The notes under the pieces: generated by a model | Told to the model about the DNA's origin: nothing | What the model saw: the letters and a program-made list of their open reading frames with translations, nothing else | Databases searched by the model: none | Made by a program: the position numbers and the translations under genes | Part shown: positions 58,550 through 64,000 of the stretch, piece after piece | Position numbering within the stretch: the stretch's first letter is position 1 | Layout: each line of letters begins with the position of its first letter | Origin: Circinella umbellata | Taxonomy: Eukaryota; Mucoromycota; Mucoromycetes; Mucorales; Lichtheimiaceae | Assembly (NCBI GenBank): GCA_025093555.1 | Contig: JAIWNF010000033.1 | Location: 186,001 to 250,000 of the forward strand | Direction: 5' to 3' | DNA length: 64,000 bases

Positions 58550-61500
58550 ATGGATACGCTAAACGAGTTGGATAAATACATATCGGATGATAGCAAAATG
58601 TCTCTCAAGGGCATGGCAACAACGTTGGGTATCAATTTTGGTATAGCCTTTGGTATTTTTATGATCTTTAGTATTTTACGTCCCAAACATAATCGTAAAG
58701 TATTTTTTTTTCTGTCTTTATTCACTCCTTCTATCATGTATTACATATAAACGCGTCACACCCATTAATTAACTAATTTTCTTTTTTTTTACATGAAATA
58801 TAGTTGTTTACGCACCTCGATATAAATACGCTAGAAAAAAGTAAAAATAATAACGATTACATCTATAAAACTATTTAAATAACAAAAAGAATAACCGACA
58901 AGAACCGCTGATTTGTTCCTTCATCGAACAAAAAAACCCTTTATAGTGCACAACCACCAATTATTGGAAATGGATTATTCTCTTGGTTTAGACCTGTAAT
59001 GCGTACTGACGAGCTTTCACTTCTTTCAATGATCGGATACGACGCTGTACTGTTCATACGTTTTATGAGGATGTTGCGAACATTATTATACAAAATGACT
59101 GCGGTAGGATTTTGTATCATGATTATCAATATTGTTGCCACCTCATATACTGGGTAAGTAAATTAAGCAAAAATCAGAGAGGAAAAAAAGGATATTTTTT
59201 TCATATGTTAAAAAGAAAAGAGAAGAAAAATAAGAGTTAATATTACGAGAAAAGTTGTGAAACCTTTTCTCTTTGTGTTACCACCACGTTCCATTTTCAT
59301 TGTTATTATTGCGTGATGATTATAGTGGTGGTGATTTATATATATATTAATTAATAATCTATATAAAAATAATAACAATATATACATATTATTTATTTAT
59401 TGAATCCAGGGAATGGCCACCATCACCTGGTGTAGACTTTTTATCCATCTCTACAATTAACTATTATGATGGGAAGTTTCATTCAGACGGTAATTTGGGA
59501 TGGTACTGGGCACATTCAGTCGGTTCATGGCTCGTTTCAATATTCATTTATCATGCTCTCTGGTCGAATTATCGAGAATATGTTAGACTGAGGCGCGAAT
59601 ACTTTGACAGTGAAGAATACCAACGATCTGTGCATAGTCGCACCCTCCTTGTATTTGACGTGCCAACATCGTTACAATCAGATGAAGCGTTGAGTTCTTG
59701 GGCTCATCGTATGGAATTAAAATATCCTCCTCAGGAAGTACGCATCGGTAGACGAAACAATCAACTGGCAAAATATGTGGACGAACATGAAAAAGCTGTT
59801 CGTAACTTTGAAAATATATTATCAGCACATCTTTCAGGTAACAAAGCAAAAAAAAAAAGTTGTTATTATTTCAAATGTTTATTATACTTGGTGGCTTTAT
59901 ATTACTTTATACATTTGTTTTCTTCTTCTTCTCTCTCCTATTTGTTATACAATTATATATGCAGGGAGAAAAAAAGCGAGATAGCGAAAAGGGGAAGAAA
60001 TATTCTTCTATATCTCACCAAAAACAATTTTTAATTTATATATAAGAGTATGAAGGTTTTAATCCTGAAAAACGACCCATGATTCGAGTTGATGGACGGT
60101 TTTTCGGATGTTGTGGCGGACGTAAGGTCGATGCGATCGAATACTATACTGAGCAGATTCAAACGCTAAGCAAAGAAATTCATACACTCCGTTCGCATAT
60201 GTCCTCTAATAAACCAACGAGTTACGGATGGATATCATTTGAACAACCTTTTCACGCACACCATGCTGCTCAAGCACTTACATTGTCAATAAAAAAATCA
60301 ATAACATCAGGGCTCTCTCAGAAAATAAATCAACCACACATACTCTTAGCGCCACAACCGAGGGATATTATATGGAATAATCTATCAATGAACCATCATT
60401 TACGACGTAGTAAAAGACTTGTTGGTGGTGTTTTGTTTTATGGGTTTGTGTTTTTATTTTTTATCCCATCTAGTCTACTTTCGGCAACTACCAACGTTAA
60501 GGATATTTCCCGCTTGCTTACCAATGGAAATGATTTTGTCAAAGAACATTCCACATTTGTTTCATTACTCGCATCTTGGTTTTCTCCGATTATTATGGCC
60601 TTGTTCTTCTTTATATTGCCCAAAGTTTTACGGCTGTTATCACAACAACAGGGTTATACAACTCAAACAAGTGTAGATCGACAAGTGCTTTCTAAATTAT
60701 ATGTATTCTTTATTGTGAATCATTTATTGGTTTTCACGATTGCATCTACTTTACTTGCCATGTATGCTCAGATTCATAATGCAGTTCAAGGAACTAAGAC
60801 TCTTACGGCACAAATCTTTTTTTCCACGATGGCTAAAAATCTAACTCAAGTTGCTAAAAATATCACCGGTAAGTAGAGGATAAATAGGAAGAAAGAGAAT
60901 AGTAGAGTAGCTATTAGCAGCAGTAGTAATAATTACTAGTGTGTGCACTAATAATAATGTATAATTTACTATCATCATTATTATGTCTATTATCGATCAA
61001 TCTTTTTTTTTATTTTAATTTGGTGCTAAAACGAAAAAAGAAATCCATGTCTCACTAATTTCCATTTCCTTCCTTAGATGTTTCAACTTATTGGGTCAAC
61101 TATGTATCTTTGAAAGGGTTAGGTGTTATTTTAGATCTTGCTCAGATATTCGCGTTAGTTACAATTACATTGAGGTTAGTTAAAAAACATTTTTTCATAC
61201 TTTATAATAAATACTGCTATATTTATCATCGTTTGAGACTAATGGAAAAAAAATCAATAATATATAGAAAACTATTTATGAATCCTAGTCCAAGGCAACT
61301 TCAAGTGAGTATAGCAATCTCTTTTTAGTAATAAATCAATGCACATCCAGTAAATCAATGGCACGTGTGTTTAAATAATCAACATTTATAGGAATTAACT
61401 CGTCCTTCCCCATTTGATTATGCACTCTATTACAACATTTTGATCTTCTTTTTCACAATTGGTTTGGTATACTCGGTAATAGCTCCACTTGTACTTCCAT

Positions 61501-62770
61501 TCACCTTGGGCTATTTTTTGCTAGCAACAATGGTGTTCAAATACTTGTTAATGTAAGTAATAAATAGATATATAGGTTCTTGTAAGATGTCTCTTATCTG
61601 GAACACAAAAAAATATTTCATGTTTATGTTTTATAAAGCGAAATAAAAAAACACCATAATATTCCTTGACGAACTCACCACAATATATTACATTTTCTTT
61701 CTACTTTTTTTTTTCACACATTTGTGCATTATACATTATTATTTTATAGGTACGTCTTTGTTACCGATGTCGACACAGGAGGTCAAATATGGCGTGTATT
61801 AGTTAACAGACTACTCGTATCCGCTATCTTGTTCCAGGTGATTATGATTCTCGTTCTGAACTTTAAAGGAGCAACAGGCCCGGCCTATGTAATGATACCA
61901 TTACCGATTATTACACTTTTATTTAAAGTTTACTGTCGGCATAAATTTGATCCTCATGTGTATTATATTCAAGAAGATTATATGGATCAAGAAAAACATC
62001 AAGAATATTCAACAAGACCAAATAGTGGGTATTTTCCCGACATGAAGCACAATATCCAAATACGATTTGGTGAACCATCGTTTTTAAGCGAATTGCCTAT
62101 TCCTATGGTACATGACCGAGTTCAACATTTATTGCCAAAATTGTTTGATGCACACGGGGTGGGTAATAATAACTCCTCTGATTATTATAACAATACATCT
62201 GGAAATCGAACATCCATTGTCAATAATGAAATACATGCACATGCAGTAACACGGCGCAAGACGGTACGTCGTATGGCTACAGTGCGAGTAAAGAAACATC
62301 AAGAACTTCAATTTCAAAGTGTCACTGAAAAAGAGTTGGAAAAAGATGAATCGACTGAAGGAGTGAAAGGGCTTTACAAGTTTGATGAAGATGATGATGA
62401 CTGTGACCAAGATAATATTCATGGCAATAATTATCATGAAGATAACCGCCGCCAGGAACATGACCACCATGTGCTACGTGAAACAGCAATTACAGTACCT
62501 GCGTCTGTAGCTACTACAACAACGAAACCCCACAACAGTAGCAAACGTTTCAGCATTAAAAAGACGAATAACCCCATCTCAGACCGCTATGCTCCCACGC
62601 GTCCGCTCATGCAACAACATGAAGATGATGAAGATTATTACGAGGATAATAATAGCAGTGTGTATGCCACAACTTTGGGAAGGACGGCAGAAGAGGCATC
62701 TCATCATCGAGATGGTGATGTGTTTGAATTAAACGAACGGCGTTATGTGGCTGGTGGATCACATCATTGA
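58550..62770 (+). CDS. CSC1/OSCA/TMEM63-family calcium-permeable, osmotically gated channel
   Basis: Nine exons (58550-58694, 58804-58840, 58947-59153, 59410-59837, 60047-60868, 61078-61174, 61268-61304, 61392-61552, 61750-62770) give 984 residues. The family forms mechanosensitive cation channels in plasma or organellar membranes (yeast Csc1, Phm7, Rsn1). Seen in order: TM0 (GINFGIAFGIFMIFSILRP) and VYAPRYKYA; GLFSWFRPVMRTDE; second and third spans to GNLGWYWAHSVGSW; the cytosolic PHM7-type domain (SRTLLVFDVPTSLQSDEAL, then KVDAIEYYTEQIQTL and YGWISFEQPFHAHHA); the hallmark LLAPQPRDIIWNNL; then the seven-span channel domain (including FVTDVDTGGQIWRVLVNRL). The 200-residue C-terminal tail is charged and low complexity. 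Exons 2 and 7 have only 37 nt each. The family call is firm; ion selectivity is not visible. Confidence 0.92.
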
Positions 62771-64000
62771 TATGGCGCGCAGTAATAAATGATCGGAACT
62801 AATTCCGAAGGCACCCAAAATTTAAGTAGTGCAGGATACCCCGAAGAAAAAAAGGACATTGCTTTACATTAAAATGATGACGATCTTTCTTCTATCTTTT
62901 TCTTTTATATATTCTTTTTTTTGTTGTAATATATATAGTAGCTTACCTAATCATATATTAAGCAATGTAATATCTATTTCTTTTACTTTATAGTTAATCA
63001 CACTACAAAAATAAAAAACAAAACAAAACAAACTATACATATATTGGTTTTTTTTTCAGTATTACATTTTGTTATTATTTTGATTATATTTGCTCTTAAA
63101 TGTACAACAGACTGCCTAATATCTTTAATTTGTTATTATTATTATTATTATTATTGTTGTTGTTGTTTTCCCTATCGAAATCTTTTTTGAATCATGTGCA
63201 AAATTTTAATGTTATCTAAGACCTAATTCTGTTGTTGTTTTAGCACCCACTTTTCTCATCTTTTCGTTCTACGTATTGTTAAAAAAGATGAAGCACAACG
63301 TGTTATTATGCACCAACAACAAATATAGATTTTGTATTAGGTGGTACCATGTGTGTACTTATATATACTATATGAGTAATAATAATAAAAAGTATGGTGT
63401 TAGGTAGTGTAGTAAAGTTTCCAAAAAGAAAAAAAAGAAGATGATGCATCATTCACCTATTTAAATGGTTAGCAAAAAAAAAAAGATCGACCTTATATTG
63501 TTTTTTTTTTTTATTTTGCGACAAATGATGGTGGGGGGTCCTTCATAAATGTATGTCATCGGGTTGATGATTCTTTTAATTTTTGTTTTTTGTCACGAAA
63601 GTAAGCTAAAGTTAAAGAAAAATAGAACGTTTGATTCGAATAATAGAAAAAACGTGGCATAAACAGCAGTTGACGCATATAAAAATATTTCCGAATCAAG
63701 TAAGGTTGTGTATATGTACACATTCGACATAGAAAAAAAAGCTTTTTCCAACTAGAAGGAACAAAAAAAAAGAGGGGGGGTGAAAGAGAAAGTGCATCAA
63801 CTATATAAAGAATAATCTTTCTGTGTTATATCAAGAAGTTCAGTGGTGATTCACCCGTATCTGCTTTTTCTTTTCCCTCTACTTTCTTTTCAATTGTATA
63901 GTTGTATTTTTTTTACTCTTATTTTTTATTGCCTCTAACCGTGCTTTCATTTTTTTCTTGTTTGATTACTATTGCTTACTTGTAATTAAACAAGAAAAAA
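62771..64000. other. Intergenic to window end
   Basis: This spacer contains the 3' region of the CSC1-like gene, then AT-rich DNA with a TTA/GTT repeat at about 63128-63168, a G-run near 63532 and 63774, and a TATA-like string (CTATATAAAG, about 63800) that may belong to a + strand gene starting beyond the window. No coding sequence was recognised. Confidence 0.5.

Noticed and set aside
1..64000. CRISPR arrays, bacterial operons, rRNA genes, biosynthetic clusters
   Set aside because: None seen; the spliceosomal introns and gene families are eukaryotic and neighbouring genes are functionally unrelated.

Overview
The window looks like nuclear DNA from an early-diverging filamentous fungus, most likely Mucoromycota (Mucorales or relatives). 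It is strongly AT-rich. Its genes carry many short spliceosomal introns (about 50-130 bp, GTAAGT-like donors, TAG acceptors). The gene content is fungal: a GH18 chitinase, an ENA-type Na+/K+ ATPase, a Zn2Cys6 regulator, a CSC1-type channel and a DHA2-type MFS transporter. It also has a presenilin, which Dikarya generally lack. All exon models were built by hand from splice motifs, reading phase and family conservation. Each multi-exon model keeps an open frame from ATG to stop.

Layout. 0-4.3 kb: 3' end of NOG2 (+), NAC alpha EGD2 (+), and a convergent Erf4/GOLGA7-family gene (-). 5.3-7.3 kb: secreted GH18 chitinase (-). 10.2-13.7 kb: ENA P-type ATPase (-). 18-19.6 kb: PDX1/SNZ vitamin B6 synthase (-). 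23.2-25.8 kb: cohesion factor DCC1 (+) with an MluI cell-cycle box upstream, convergent with an unrecognised 340-residue protein (-). 27.4-30.1 kb: branchpoint-binding protein BBP/SF1 (-). 30.6-32.5 kb: a decayed mitochondrial 3-oxoacyl-ACP synthase gene (+). 32.7-34.7 kb: mitochondrial NIPSNAP protein (-). 35.6-38.8 kb: a small inverted-repeat element and one or two decayed genes (-). 39.9-42.8 kb: presenilin with an N-terminal MYND zinc finger (+). 44.5-46.2 kb: Zn2Cys6 regulator (-). 51.8-52.5 kb: a second inverted-repeat element with a TAA target duplication. 54.7-57.6 kb: MFS transporter with a 7-nt microexon (-). 58.6-62.8 kb: CSC1/OSCA-type channel (+).

The genes do not form a cluster or pathway. 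They are independent eukaryotic genes, mostly housekeeping (ribosome assembly, co-translational chaperoning, palmitoylation, splicing, cohesion, vitamin B6) plus membrane and ion-handling genes. Between them are gene-poor, low-complexity stretches holding degenerate genes and non-autonomous transposon-like elements. The most notable locus is the MYND-presenilin gene: both catalytic aspartates and the PAL motif are present, the usual YD motif reads WD, and the cytosolic loop is very long. No rRNA, tRNA or CRISPR array was recognised.
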